From Sphingomonas sp. SUN039 (lineage in GTDB: Bacteria; Pseudomonadota; Alphaproteobacteria; Sphingomonadales; Sphingomonadaceae): a stretch of DNA of 64,000 nt. Below the pieces are notes generated by a model, which saw only the letters and a program-made list of their open reading frames with translations, was not told the origin of the DNA and made no database searches. The stretch is taken from contig NZ_CP096972.1 in NCBI RefSeq assembly GCF_024758725.1, forward strand, positions 1,346,001 through 1,410,000, written 5' to 3'. Of the stretch, positions 34,070 through 42,370 are shown one piece after another. The position numbers and the translations under genes were made by a program. Positions within the stretch are counted from its first letter, which is position 1. Every line of letters begins with the position of its first letter.

Positions 34070-34116
34070 GCCCTCTCACGGCTGAAACACGGGTTCGATT
34101 CCCGTAGGGGTCACCA
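34070..34116 (+). other. Attachment site: 3' fragment of tRNA-Glu (CUC)
   Basis: This stretch reads as the 3' part of tRNA-Glu, from the anticodon loop CTCTCAC (anticodon CTC at 34075-34077) through the 3' anticodon strand GGCTG, variable loop, T-arm ACGGG-TTCGATT-CCCGT, acceptor strand AGGGGTC, discriminator A and CCA. The 5' half of the gene is absent: bases upstream do not form a D-arm or the matching GACCCCT acceptor strand, and the outer two pairs of the anticodon stem fail. A tRNA fragment beginning at the anticodon loop next to a tyrosine integrase is the classic scar of integration into a tRNA gene. The intact copy should lie at the other (left) end of the element. Confidence 0.8.
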
Positions 34117-34157
34117 CGGTCCAAAATCGTCCGGGGGACGATTTTGGACCGTGGTGA
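34111..34157. repeat. 22-bp perfect palindrome immediately downstream of the tRNA fragment
   Basis: Left arm 34111-34132 and right arm 34136-34157 are perfectly complementary (22 bp) around a GGG loop; the left arm begins inside the tRNA-Glu CCA end. A second stem, ACGGCAGC-GCAA-GCTGCCGT at 34157-34176, follows directly. The first could serve as tRNA terminator/processing signal even without a long T-run, or as part of the recombination site. Because it duplicates the tRNA end in inverted orientation, it may also be a genomic repeat that inserted after the tRNA. Confidence 0.75.
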
Positions 34158-34200
34158 CGGCAGCGCAAGCTGCCGTGAGCGCGAAGCGCGAGCCGGTACG

Positions 34201-34644
34201 CTACTCCGGCACTGTCATCCCGACTTTCGCCCAACGCTCGACCAGCGCCTCATGCTCGTCGCAGCGCTTGCCCGGCAGATCGAGAGTATTCGACCAAGCA
34301 TCGTGCCGACTCTCGATCCCGAACTGGCTGACTGGCACGAAATACGCCGCATCGTCGAAGCTGCCGACGGTGAGGTCGCAATTCTCGCCATCGACAAACT
34401 CGAACCCGAGCGGCGTGCCGCACGCCGAACAGAACGGTCGCCGCGCAATCGGTGAAGAGTGATACCAGTCGGGCTCGGCTTCCCATGTCCGTGCCGCCTT
34501 GGGCAGATTGACGAACGCAATCGACACTCCGCCCGTCGCGCGCTGGCACATCCGGCAATGGCAGAGATAGGCATCGGGTGAAGCGATTTCGGCGGTGTAA
34601 CGGATGCGCCCACACTGGCAGCCGCCGGAACGCGACGTGCTCAC
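34201..34644 (-). CDS. GFA/CENP-V family zinc protein
   Basis: A 147-residue member of the GFA (glutathione-dependent formaldehyde-activating enzyme-like) fold. Zinc ligands are visible in order: GGCQCGRIRY, CHCRMCQRATG, and CSACGTPLGFEF. Most such proteins have no proven enzymatic role. The start is GTG 34644, overlapping the stop of the next family member (GTGA); the frame is open further upstream, but that part is shadow. It is the first chromosomal gene beyond the att site and is distantly related to its neighbour, so the pair probably arose by an old duplication. Confidence 0.82.
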   Translation of the reverse strand: MSTSRSGGCQCGRIRYTAEIASPDAYLCHCRMCQRATGGVSIAFVNLPKAARTWEAEPDWYHSSPIARRPFCSACGTPLGFEFVDGENCDLTVGSFDDAAYFVPVSQFGIESRHDAWSNTLDLPGKRCDEHEALVERWAKVGMTVPE

Positions 34645-35072
34645 CGGTTCAGTGCCGCAACAAACTCTGCCAGCGGCGGCACTTCCGGCCACGACGGCAC
34701 CGTATCAGGTATTTCGACCCAGCCCTGCCGATACGCTGTGAAGATATGCGCCATGCAGCTTAGCTCCTCCGACCGATCAATTGTCCCTGCACGGACGACG
34801 GCAATGCTGGGACGCCGTGAGTTGGTGTTGTAGACCCGTGCCAGGCATTCGCCGCAAAACCGCTGGCTCGATGTGCGGTCCTCGGTAACGATCTCGCGCA
34901 CGATTATAGGGCCGGTGACCGTGAGCAGTTCCTCGCCGACCAACGCTTGAACGCTGAAAGCGCTGCCCGAAACGCGTTGGCAGATATGGCAGTGGCAAGC
35001 GTACACGGGTGGCAACGCGTCGAGCGCGATCGTGTAGCGCACTGCGCCACAACGGCAGCCGCCCTCGATCAT
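34641..35072 (-). CDS. GFA/CENP-V family zinc protein (second copy)
   Basis: A 143-residue GFA-fold protein with EGGCRCGAVRY, ACHCHICQRVSGSAF and FCGECLARVY as zinc ligands, then a C-terminal helix region (WVEIPDTVPSWPEVPPLAEFV). ATG 35072 overlaps the stop of asd (ATGA), and its own stop overlaps the next GFA gene. All three genes therefore form one translation unit, although a link between GFA proteins and aspartate-family biosynthesis is not known to me. Confidence 0.85.
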   Translation of the reverse strand: MIEGGCRCGAVRYTIALDALPPVYACHCHICQRVSGSAFSVQALVGEELLTVTGPIIVREIVTEDRTSSQRFCGECLARVYNTNSRRPSIAVVRAGTIDRSEELSCMAHIFTAYRQGWVEIPDTVPSWPEVPPLAEFVAALNR

Positions 35073-36097
35073 GCCGCTTTCTTAAGCACCCGCCGCCCGA
35101 GCAATTCGGCGATCTGCACCGCGTTGAGCGCGGCGCCCTTGCGGAGGTTGTCGCTGACGCACCACAGGCTCAGCCCGTTCTCGACGGTCTGGTCTTCACG
35201 TACGCGGCTGACATAGGTCGCGTAATCGCCGACGCATTCGACGGGCGTGACGTAGCCGCCGTCCTCGCGCTTGTCGACGAGCATGATGCCGGGGGCTTCG
35301 CGGAGCAGGCTCTGTGCCTTTTTCGCCGAAATCTCGCGTTCGAACTCGATGTTCACGGCTTCGGAATGGCCGACGAACACCGGCACGCGGACGCAAGTCG
35401 CGGTCAGCTTGATCTTGGTGTCGAGGATCTTCTTGGTCTCGACCATCATCTTCCACTCTTCCTTGGTCGATCCATCGTCGAGGAAGCTGTCGATGTGCGG
35501 AATCACGTTGAACGCGATCTGCTTGGTGAACTTCTTCGCCTCGGCGCTGTCGCCGACGAAGATGTTGCGCGATTGCTCGAACAGCTCGTCCATGCCCTCT
35601 TTGCCCGCGCCCGACACCGACTGGTAGGTGGCGACGACGACGCGCAGAATCTTGGCGTAATCGTGCAGCGGCTTGAGCGCGACGACGAGCTGCGCGGTCG
35701 AACAGTTCGGGTTCGCAATGATGTTGCGGCGCGTGTAGCCCGAGATTGCCTCGGGGTTCACCTCGGGCACGATCAACGGGACGTCTGGGTCCATGCGGTA
35801 GAGCGACGAATTGTCGATGACCGTGCAACTCGCCGCGGCAAAGCGTGGCGCGTGAATCTTCGTCCCCTCCGAGCCGATGGCGAACAGCGCGATGTCCCAG
35901 CCCTTGGGATCGAAATGTTCGATGTTTTGGACCTTGAGCATCTTACCGGTATCGCCCAGCTCGACTTCGGTGCCCTGGCTGCGCGACGAGGCAACCGCCG
36001 CGATCTCGTCGATCGGGAATTGGCGCTCGGCGAGAATGTTGAGCATCTCGCGCCCGACATTGCCTGTCGCCCCTGCGACCACGACCCGGTAACCCAT
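35069..36097 (-). CDS. asd: Aspartate-semialdehyde dehydrogenase
   Basis: A 342-residue NADPH-dependent enzyme that reduces aspartyl phosphate to aspartate semialdehyde, the branch point to lysine/diaminopimelate, threonine and methionine. It contains the nucleotide-binding VVVAGATGNVGREML, the SSRSQGTEV segment, the catalytic Cys near residue 130 in IANPNCSTAQL, the QSVSGAGKEG loop, and the catalytic His region RVPVFVGHSEAVNIEF. The start ATG 36097 matches the usual N-terminus; the longer frame upstream is non-coding. It supplies the DAP pathway, in which dapF of this window also acts. Confidence 0.96.
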   Translation of the reverse strand: MGYRVVVAGATGNVGREMLNILAERQFPIDEIAAVASSRSQGTEVELGDTGKMLKVQNIEHFDPKGWDIALFAIGSEGTKIHAPRFAAASCTVIDNSSLYRMDPDVPLIVPEVNPEAISGYTRRNIIANPNCSTAQLVVALKPLHDYAKILRVVVATYQSVSGAGKEGMDELFEQSRNIFVGDSAEAKKFTKQIAFNVIPHIDSFLDDGSTKEEWKMMVETKKILDTKIKLTATCVRVPVFVGHSEAVNIEFEREISAKKAQSLLREAPGIMLVDKREDGGYVTPVECVGDYATYVSRVREDQTVENGLSLWCVSDNLRKGAALNAVQIAELLGRRVLKKAA

Positions 36098-36158
36098 GAT
36101 GCACTCCACTCGTTCGATTGAGCGGGCGCACATAGCCGCAACCGGTAAAAAGTCCAGT

Positions 36159-37502
36159 TCAGGCTGGGTCAGGCAGCGCCCCGCGTCGGTGCGCCGCCAG
36201 GAACGGCTGCCATTCGACATAGGCGAGCGAGCGCCACAGCCATTCGAGCGGCCCCGCGACGAAGAAGCGCATCCAGATATTGGCGAATATCAGCTGGCCG
36301 AGGATCACCAAAGTCGCGATTCCCGCAAGTTCGGCATGGCCGTATCTGCCCCACAGGCCGAAGCCCCAGGGCGCAAACAATATCCATAGCCCGATGATCT
36401 GCTGCATGAAGTACAGCGAGAACGCCATGCGGCCGGCGGCTTTGAACGGCGCGAACAGGCCCGCCCCGATCGCGGATTTCACCGCAAGATTGATCAGCGC
36501 GACATGGCCGAGAGTCACTGCGAGCCGGGCGAACTCGCCGGTCATCCAGATGGTCTTGGGAATCGGGCTGAACGTCGTAATCTCCGCCACGCCGATAGCA
36601 CGCGCCGTAAATCCGAACCCGTAAGCGGCAAGCATCATCACGAGGTAGAACCGCGCCGTCCGCCCGCCCTGGATGATCCGCCATTTCCACAGGGCGATCC
36701 CGATCAGCATCGTGGCAAAGGCTTCGACAATCCAGAAGAACTGGGTAAATTCGCTTAACAGCTTCAACCAGAACCCGCTCGCAGCCCCGATATAGTCGAA
36801 CACACTGGTGCCCGGTTTATGCGCTTGGGCTTCGGCGTCGATATCCTTCTTTTCCTCGGCATCGACCTTGAACCGGTCGAGCTTCTTTTGCCACTCGGCG
36901 AGCGTCTTGGTGTTCTCGGCAGTCAGCGGCTGCTTGGCAGCCCGTTTGACGTGGATCGCTTCGACCTTGGCGATCAGGTCGCCGCGCGACACGTATTCGC
37001 CGACGGACGCCGCCGCAAGCGCAAGCGGGTAGACGAGGCCGAGCGCCACCAGTGTGCGCGGCTTCAACGTCCGGAACGGAAACAGGAACAATGCCGCAAT
37101 CGCATAGGTGTGCAGGATGTCGCCGACCCAGCCGAGCACAAACACGTCGAACAGCCCGAACGCCAGCAGCCAAATATTGCGCCGGAGATAAAGATCGGCG
37201 ACTGCCACAGGACCATCCGGTTCCATCGCCCGCGCAGCCAATACCATCATCCCTGCGCCGAACAGCATTTCGAGCAAGCCGCGCTGCGTGCCTTCTGCGA
37301 CAATCGAAATGATGCTCCACACCGTCTGGTCAGCGCCCGACCACCCGATCGACCGGATGTCGTTTTCCTGCATCGACCCACTGTTCCCCATGAAGGGGAT
37401 GTTCATGTAAAAAATACCGAGGATCGCGATCCCGCGCAGCATGTCGAGAACGTCGATGCGGTCGCGGCGCGCGACGGGCGCGAGGCTGGTGTCGGTCATC
37501 AT
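36159..37502 (-). CDS. DUF418-type polytopic membrane protein
   Basis: A 447-residue integral membrane protein with an N-terminal RIDVLDMLRGIAILGIFYMNI, the typical start of DUF418/acyltransferase-3-like membrane proteins, and about ten hydrophobic helices. The C-terminal FKAAGRMAFSLYFMQQIIGLWI and LGQLIFANIWMRFFVAGPLEWLWRSL match the DUF418 end region. A charged cytoplasmic loop interrupts it at about 195-250 (HVKRAAKQPLTAENTKTLAEW), longer than usual. ATG 37502 has GGGGG a few bases upstream. The function is uncertain; the family is often called a predicted transporter or acyltransferase-related. Confidence 0.85.
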   Translation of the reverse strand: MMTDTSLAPVARRDRIDVLDMLRGIAILGIFYMNIPFMGNSGSMQENDIRSIGWSGADQTVWSIISIVAEGTQRGLLEMLFGAGMMVLAARAMEPDGPVAVADLYLRRNIWLLAFGLFDVFVLGWVGDILHTYAIAALFLFPFRTLKPRTLVALGLVYPLALAAASVGEYVSRGDLIAKVEAIHVKRAAKQPLTAENTKTLAEWQKKLDRFKVDAEEKKDIDAEAQAHKPGTSVFDYIGAASGFWLKLLSEFTQFFWIVEAFATMLIGIALWKWRIIQGGRTARFYLVMMLAAYGFGFTARAIGVAEITTFSPIPKTIWMTGEFARLAVTLGHVALINLAVKSAIGAGLFAPFKAAGRMAFSLYFMQQIIGLWILFAPWGFGLWGRYGHAELAGIATLVILGQLIFANIWMRFFVAGPLEWLWRSLAYVEWQPFLAAHRRGALPDPA

Positions 37503-37525
37503 GTGTCCCCCGGGTTTACAATTCG

Positions 37526-38875
37526 CTATTGCTGCGCGCTCGATTTGTCCACCGGCAGCGCGTCGAACGCGACGGTCAGGCGGGGTGCTGTGCTGGTAAA
37601 AGGCAATGTCCCGTGCCAGAAATAGGACGGAAACAGCACGAGTTTGCCCGGACGCGGGGCGATGATGCGGCGCTGTGCGAGATCGAGGCCGAGCAGCGTT
37701 TCGGGCACGCCGAACGCCAGCGCGCCTTCCTGTTCGCTGGCGACCACTTCGGACGGCAAGTCGATATAAGCCGCCGAACTCAGCCAGCCTGCCGGATGGA
37801 TATGGCCGATATGGTGCCCCTCGCTCCGTAACCGTACCGACCATGATCCCGCAAAAGCGAAATGCGGTCGCTTGCGGCGCAGGAAAGGGTGCGCGGCATC
37901 GTCGGATAGCCCAGCGAGCGCCCCGCCGATGCCGCGCGAAATGCTGTCCCTGAGCGCGCGGATCGCCGGGTCGGCCTTGTCGAACAGAATGCCGCGCGTC
38001 TGGGTGCCCCCGCGCAGCGATTGTTCGGCGGGATGCTCCGCCGTGCGGTGCAGGCCGCCCAGCACTGCAGCGGTGGCTGCAAGATCGATTCCGTCGAGGT
38101 CGATTTCCATGACGAGGCGGTCATAGTCTGCCAGCCAGGCCTCGCGAGCGTCGCCGGTCAGCCGCCAGATGACGGTCAGCAGCGACCAGCCGGTCTGCTC
38201 GTCAGGCGCAATGCGCGTCGCTGCCAGTGCTGCTGCCTCGGCTGTCGCCAGATCGCCAGTGCGGATGGCGAGCTGCGCCAGCGTCGCCTGTGCGCCTGCA
38301 TTGTCCGGATCGGCGGCAATGACGGGCAGAAGCCGCGCCAGCGCCGCGCCGTCTTCGCCGCGCCAGGAATGGGCCTGCGCGGCGAGCAGGCCGAGAAACG
38401 GCTCCGACCCGAACCGCGCTTCCGCTGCCGCGACCCAGTCGAGCAGCCGGTCGCCGTCGCGCAAATCCTTGGCTGCCGCCAGCGCCGACATCCACAGCGC
38501 GCCCATGTGCGGTGCCCGGGCAAGGGCATCGGCATAGGCATCGAACGCCGCGGCGCGTTGCCCGATCTGTGGCAGCAACCTCGCCAGCGTCTCGTGCGCG
38601 TCGATATGGCCCGGATGGGTGTCGAGCACGCGCCGATAGGCCGCGACCGCTTCGTCGAAGCGTCCGAAATCAGCCAGGAGATGGGCGTGGACTGTGGCCG
38701 TCTCGGGCGCGACCGCCCCGAGCGCCAGCGCGCGCTCCATCGTCGCCAGCGCCTCTTCGAGCCGGTCGGCCCTGCGGAGTTCGACCCCGAGGTTGTGCAG
38801 GGCAATCACATCGCGGGGATTGGCGACAACGAGGCGGCGTTGCGCCGAGATCGCCGCGCTGTCCGGCGCCGTCAT
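37526..38875 (-). CDS. TPR-repeat protein with putative 2-oxoglutarate/Fe(II) oxygenase domain
   Basis: A 449-residue protein. Residues 1-245 are tetratricopeptide-like helical repeats (PRDVIALHNLGVELRRADRLEEALATMERALALG, then FDEAVAAYRRVLDTHPGHIDAHETLARLLP). The C-terminal ~180 residues form a putative 2OG-Fe(II) oxygenase domain: SEGHHIGHIHPAGWLSSAAYIDLP holds the first iron-ligand region, and KLVLFPSYFWHGTLPF and RLTVAFD the distal His and Arg. That type usually hydroxylates proteins or small molecules; the substrate is unknown. It starts four bases after the preceding peptidase gene, so the two are co-transcribed. Confidence 0.82.
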   Translation of the reverse strand: MTAPDSAAISAQRRLVVANPRDVIALHNLGVELRRADRLEEALATMERALALGAVAPETATVHAHLLADFGRFDEAVAAYRRVLDTHPGHIDAHETLARLLPQIGQRAAAFDAYADALARAPHMGALWMSALAAAKDLRDGDRLLDWVAAAEARFGSEPFLGLLAAQAHSWRGEDGAALARLLPVIAADPDNAGAQATLAQLAIRTGDLATAEAAALAATRIAPDEQTGWSLLTVIWRLTGDAREAWLADYDRLVMEIDLDGIDLAATAAVLGGLHRTAEHPAEQSLRGGTQTRGILFDKADPAIRALRDSISRGIGGALAGLSDDAAHPFLRRKRPHFAFAGSWSVRLRSEGHHIGHIHPAGWLSSAAYIDLPSEVVASEQEGALAFGVPETLLGLDLAQRRIIAPRPGKLVLFPSYFWHGTLPFTSTAPRLTVAFDALPVDKSSAQQ

Positions 38876-38879
38876 GGCG

Positions 38880-41102
38880 TCACTTCGGGGCGGTGGTGCG
38901 GTCGAGGAAGTTCAGGATCGTCCGCCACAGATGGACGCTCACCCCCGGCCCCGCGACGCGGTGCGTCTGGCCGGGATAGACCATCGTCTCGAACGGCTTC
39001 CCCGCCGCCTGCAACTTGGCCATCAGCGCTGTCGAATTTTCGAACACGACATTGTCATCGGCCATGCCGTGGATGAGTAGCAGCGGATCGGCGATCTTGT
39101 CGCTATAGGTCAGCGGATCGGCCTTGGCATAGGCACCGCCCGGGTCCTGCGGCATGCCCATGTAGCGCTCGGTATAGTGGGTGTCGTAGAGTTCCCATCT
39201 GGTCACCGGCGCGCCCGAAACACCTGCTGCAAATGTGCCCGGTGCGCTTTCGAGCAGGCGCAGGGTCATATAGCCGCCATAGGACCAGCCGTAGACGGCA
39301 ATGCGCTTGGGATCGACCCAGGGCTGGCTCCTGAGCCACTCGACGCCGGCGAGCTGGTCCTTCACCTCGACCGACGACATCGCACGGTAGATCTGGTCCT
39401 CGAACGCCTTGCCCCGGTCCGGCGTCCCGCGTCCATCGACCGAGAACACCGCCCAGCCCTGCTGCACCAGATATTGTTCGATGGGGCTGGCCCAGCTGTT
39501 GGTCACCTGCCGCCCTGCGCCAGGTCCGCCATAGACGATGACCATCACGGGCGCCTTCGCCCCGTCGGCAACGGCGGGCTTGAGCAATTTGGTGTGGAGG
39601 ACCGACCCGTCCGCCGCCTTGATCGTCCCGAAAGTCGCGGCGACATGCGCCGGGAGATAGGGCGCATAGGGGTGGCCGTCCGCCACCTTGTTCTCGTCGA
39701 TCCACGACAGGCGCTTGCCGTCCATGTCGGCCAGATAGGCCTGTTCGGGCTGCGACTGGCTCGAGCGGGTGACAATCATGCGGTCGCCGCTGGCGCTGCA
39801 CGATTCGGCCCGCGACCCGCTGCGGGCGCAGGTCCAATAGCCGTTCTCGCTCAGCTGGGTGACGGGGCCGCCCGCGAGCGGGACGGCGTAGAGCTGGTTT
39901 TCGAGCGGGGTTTCGCGGTTGCCAGCGAAAACGATGCGCCCTTTGGCCTCATCCACCGAAATAATATTGCGGGCGTTCCATGCGCCCTTGGTCAGCTGCG
40001 TCCATTTCCCCGTAGCGAAACGGTAGAGATGGCTGGACCCGTCGCGCTCCGACGACCACAGGATGCTGCCGTCCTTCAGCGCGCGGAAATTGTCGTGCAG
40101 GTTGAGCCATGTTTTCGCCCGCTCGGTAAACACAACGGTGGAAGCACCCGTCGCCGGATCGACGCGGAGCAGGTCGAGCGTCTTCTGGTCGCGGGTCTGG
40201 CGCTGGACATAGAGCGTCTTGCCGTCCGCCGCCCAATCGACACGCGCGAGATAGATATCGTCATTGTCGCCGAGATCGACACGGGCGAGGCCGGTGCCGT
40301 CGTTCCGCATCACGAACAGCTGGACCTTGGCGTTGGCGGCACCGGCACGCGGATAGCGCTGGTCGTAGATTTTCGTCCCGTTGGCCCCGATGGCGGCGCG
40401 GCTGATAACGGCGACGCCGCTCTCGTCGACGCGCGCTACCGCAATGCGGGCATCGTCGGGAGACCACCATGCGCCCTTGGTGCGGTCCATTTCCTCCTGC
40501 GCGACGAATTCAGCAAGACCCCAACTCAGTGTACCACCACCGTCGCGGGTCAGGCGGCGTTCGTTCCCGGTCGCCAGATCGACGACGAAGACATTCTGGT
40601 CGCGGACGAACGAGACGAAACCGCCCTTCGGACTAATCGTCGCGTCGAGTTCGCCTTGCGGGGTATTGGTCAGGCGACGAGTGCTGCCGTCGAGACCGGC
40701 GAGATAGATATCGCCGTCGAGCGGCACCAGCAGCGACTTGCCGTCCGCCGCCCAGTCATAGGCGACGATCCCGCGCGTGCCGCCGATCCGCGCGCGTTCG
40801 CGCTGCATTTTTTCGGCTTCGGACAATTCGCCGCCGCCGAATTTGGTCGAATCGACGAGCATCCGCGCTTCGTTGGTGTCGGTATCGACCGCCCACAGGT
40901 CGAACCGCTCGCGGTCGTCGGTGCGCGCGCGCAACGAGGTCAGGAGTTTGCCGTCAGGCGATAGTTTCAGCGCGCGGGGTGCCGCGCCGCCGAGGTTGGG
41001 CGACGCAAAGACGCGTTCGAGCGTCAGCTTCTGCGGGGCGGGTTCGTCAGCCAAGGCGGGAACCGATACGACAACCGCGAGCGCGAAGACCCATTTCAGC
41101 AT
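38880..41102 (-). CDS. S9-family peptidase, dipeptidyl-peptidase IV-like
   Basis: A 740-residue secreted serine peptidase from ATG 41102, giving the signal peptide WVFALAVVVSVPALA. An N-terminal beta-propeller (WAADGKSLLVPLDGDIYLAG and similar repeats) includes the Glu-Glu motif in FVAQEEMDRTKGAWWSPD that binds the substrate N-terminus. The alpha/beta-hydrolase domain has catalytic Ser in YGWSYGGYM (about 606), Asp in GMADDNVVFENS and His in GQTHRV. It would remove X-Pro/X-Ala dipeptides from peptides in the periplasm or outside the cell. A Met four codons earlier is also possible. Confidence 0.93.
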   Translation of the reverse strand: MLKWVFALAVVVSVPALADEPAPQKLTLERVFASPNLGGAAPRALKLSPDGKLLTSLRARTDDRERFDLWAVDTDTNEARMLVDSTKFGGGELSEAEKMQRERARIGGTRGIVAYDWAADGKSLLVPLDGDIYLAGLDGSTRRLTNTPQGELDATISPKGGFVSFVRDQNVFVVDLATGNERRLTRDGGGTLSWGLAEFVAQEEMDRTKGAWWSPDDARIAVARVDESGVAVISRAAIGANGTKIYDQRYPRAGAANAKVQLFVMRNDGTGLARVDLGDNDDIYLARVDWAADGKTLYVQRQTRDQKTLDLLRVDPATGASTVVFTERAKTWLNLHDNFRALKDGSILWSSERDGSSHLYRFATGKWTQLTKGAWNARNIISVDEAKGRIVFAGNRETPLENQLYAVPLAGGPVTQLSENGYWTCARSGSRAESCSASGDRMIVTRSSQSQPEQAYLADMDGKRLSWIDENKVADGHPYAPYLPAHVAATFGTIKAADGSVLHTKLLKPAVADGAKAPVMVIVYGGPGAGRQVTNSWASPIEQYLVQQGWAVFSVDGRGTPDRGKAFEDQIYRAMSSVEVKDQLAGVEWLRSQPWVDPKRIAVYGWSYGGYMTLRLLESAPGTFAAGVSGAPVTRWELYDTHYTERYMGMPQDPGGAYAKADPLTYSDKIADPLLLIHGMADDNVVFENSTALMAKLQAAGKPFETMVYPGQTHRVAGPGVSVHLWRTILNFLDRTTAPK

Positions 41103-41117
41103 TACCAATCCCACATT

Positions 41118-41206
41118 CCGTCATGCTGAACTTGTTTCAGCATCCACCTCGACGCGCGACTGCTATCGCGCGGTCCGGTGGACCCTGAAACAAGTTCAGG
41201 GTGACG
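41118..41206. repeat. Palindromic intergenic repeat
   Basis: Two ~31-base arms (41118-41148 and 41176-41206) are nearly perfect inverses. Each is itself partly palindromic around CTGAACTTGTTTCAG and its complement, with a ~27-base spacer. It resembles the repeated extragenic palindromes widely dispersed in sphingomonad genomes, which give spurious MLNLFQH-type translations. It lies between the peptidase gene and rplS. A copy count cannot be made from one window. Confidence 0.8.
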
Positions 41207-41244
41207 GCAATCGGGGAATTGGAAGAATGCTGTTTGGGCGCAAT

Positions 41245-41622
41245 TTAAGCGTTGTCGCCCCGCGTGTCGCGACGTTCGGCGATACGCGCCGATTTGCCGC
41301 GGCGGCCGCGCAGGTAATAGAGCTTGGCACGACGCACGGCGCCCTTGCGGACGATCTCGATGCTGTCGATGTTGGGCGAATAGAGAGGGAAGACGCGCTC
41401 GACGCCTTCGCCGAAGCTGATCTTGCGAACTGTGAAGTTCGATCCCATGCCCTTGTTCGAACGCGCGATGCACACGCCTTCGTAGTTCTGGACGCGGGTG
41501 CGCTCGCCTTCGACGACGCGGACGCCGACCTTCAGCGTGTCGCCGGGACGGAATTCAGGGATGGCACGCTTGGCAGTGTGCTTCGCGATGTTTTCGGCTT
41601 CGATCGTCTGGATGAGGTTCAT
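41245..41622 (-). CDS. rplS: 50S ribosomal protein L19
   Basis: A 125-residue ribosomal protein at the 30S-50S interface. Characteristic blocks are [53 protein letters not shown] and [21 protein letters not shown] 41622 begins seven bases after the trmD stop, the classical trmD-rplS order. A short acidic/basic tail ([10 protein letters not shown]) ends the protein. Confidence 0.97.
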   Translation of the reverse strand: MNLIQTIEAENIAKHTAKRAIPEFRPGDTLKVGVRVVEGERTRVQNYEGVCIARSNKGMGSNFTVRKISFGEGVERVFPLYSPNIDSIEIVRKGAVRRAKLYYLRGRRGKSARIAERRDTRGDNA

Positions 41623-41629
41623 GCCCCAT

Positions 41630-42370
41630 TTAATCCTTATTCTTTCGTCGCGCGTCAGAGGCAGGCTGGACCCGAGCGCCGATATGACGCTCCCAAAGAT
41701 CCGGTCTGCGTAACCGTGTATCGTCTTCTGCGGTGCGTTGCCGCCACGCTGCGATTTTCGCATGATCCCCCGATCGCAACACTTCCGGGATCGTGCGCCC
41801 TTCCCACTCAGCGGGTCGGGTATAGTGCGGATATTCGAGAAGCCCCGCTTCGAAGCTCTCGTCATCCCCGCTCAAGGGCGCGCCCATTACGCCGGGAAGC
41901 AACCGGATGCAAGCGTCGAGCAGCACGAGCGCCGCGACCTCCCCGCCCGACAGGATGAAGTCGCCGATAGAGACCTGTTCGATCTGCGGGCGAGCGTCGA
42001 ACAAGCGTTCGTCAATGCCCTCGAAACGACCACACAGGATTGTCACGCCGGGGCCGCTGGCGAGGTGGCGGATGCGGGCTTGTGTGAGCGGCTTGCCGCG
42101 CGGGGTCATGGCAAGGATGGGAGCTGTGGGCTGGGCCGCGATGGCGTGATCGACAGCAGCAGCCAGTACATCCGCCCGCATCACCATCCCTGCCCCGCCA
42201 CCCGCAGGGGTATCATCGACCGACTTGTGTTTATCGGCGGCAAAGTCTCGGATTTGGATTGGGCTGCAGGACCATTTCCCCTCGGCGAGCGCGCGCCCCG
42301 CTAACGATGTGCCGAGCGGGCCGGGGAACATCTCAGGATAGAGGGTCAGGATGCGTGCGGCGAAGGTCAT
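41630..42370 (-). CDS. trmD: tRNA (guanine-N1-)-methyltransferase
   Basis: A 246-residue SPOUT methyltransferase forming m1G37 in tRNAs, important for reading-frame maintenance. Typical elements are [33 protein letters not shown], the knot region [14 protein letters not shown] with [19 protein letters not shown], and [16 protein letters not shown] 42370 overlaps the stop of the preceding small membrane gene (ATGA). The tail RIGARV-like basic stretch is slightly longer than in Escherichia coli. Confidence 0.97.
   Translation of the reverse strand: MTFAARILTLYPEMFPGPLGTSLAGRALAEGKWSCSPIQIRDFAADKHKSVDDTPAGGGAGMVMRADVLAAAVDHAIAAQPTAPILAMTPRGKPLTQARIRHLASGPGVTILCGRFEGIDERLFDARPQIEQVSIGDFILSGGEVAALVLLDACIRLLPGVMGAPLSGDDESFEAGLLEYPHYTRPAEWEGRTIPEVLRSGDHAKIAAWRQRTAEDDTRLRRPDLWERHIGARVQPASDARRKNKD

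Larger units (their letters stand above)
6158..34116. mobile_element. Integrative and conjugative element (F-type), right part; left limit not seen
   Basis: The block holds a complete F-type type IV secretion operon, lytic transglycosylase, regulators, excisionase-like protein and tyrosine integrase, ending at a tRNA-Glu 3' fragment. This is the organisation of an ICE or an integrated conjugative plasmid. The left coordinate given is only where mobile-element genes stop. No att copy or intact tRNA-Glu was found at 1-6157, so the true left end probably lies outside the window and the pentose operon could be cargo. Relaxase (TraI), coupling protein (TraD), oriT nickase partners and replication/partition genes are not visible. 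Confidence 0.7.

Noticed and set aside
34070-34116. Complete tRNA-Glu gene
   Set aside because: Only the part from the anticodon loop to CCA is present. The acceptor 5' strand, D-arm and outer anticodon stem are missing upstream, so it is an attachment-site fragment.
39177-40964. Plus-strand 595-codon frame opposite the S9 peptidase
   Set aside because: The peptidase on the other strand has all catalytic motifs; the long open frame follows from codon bias.
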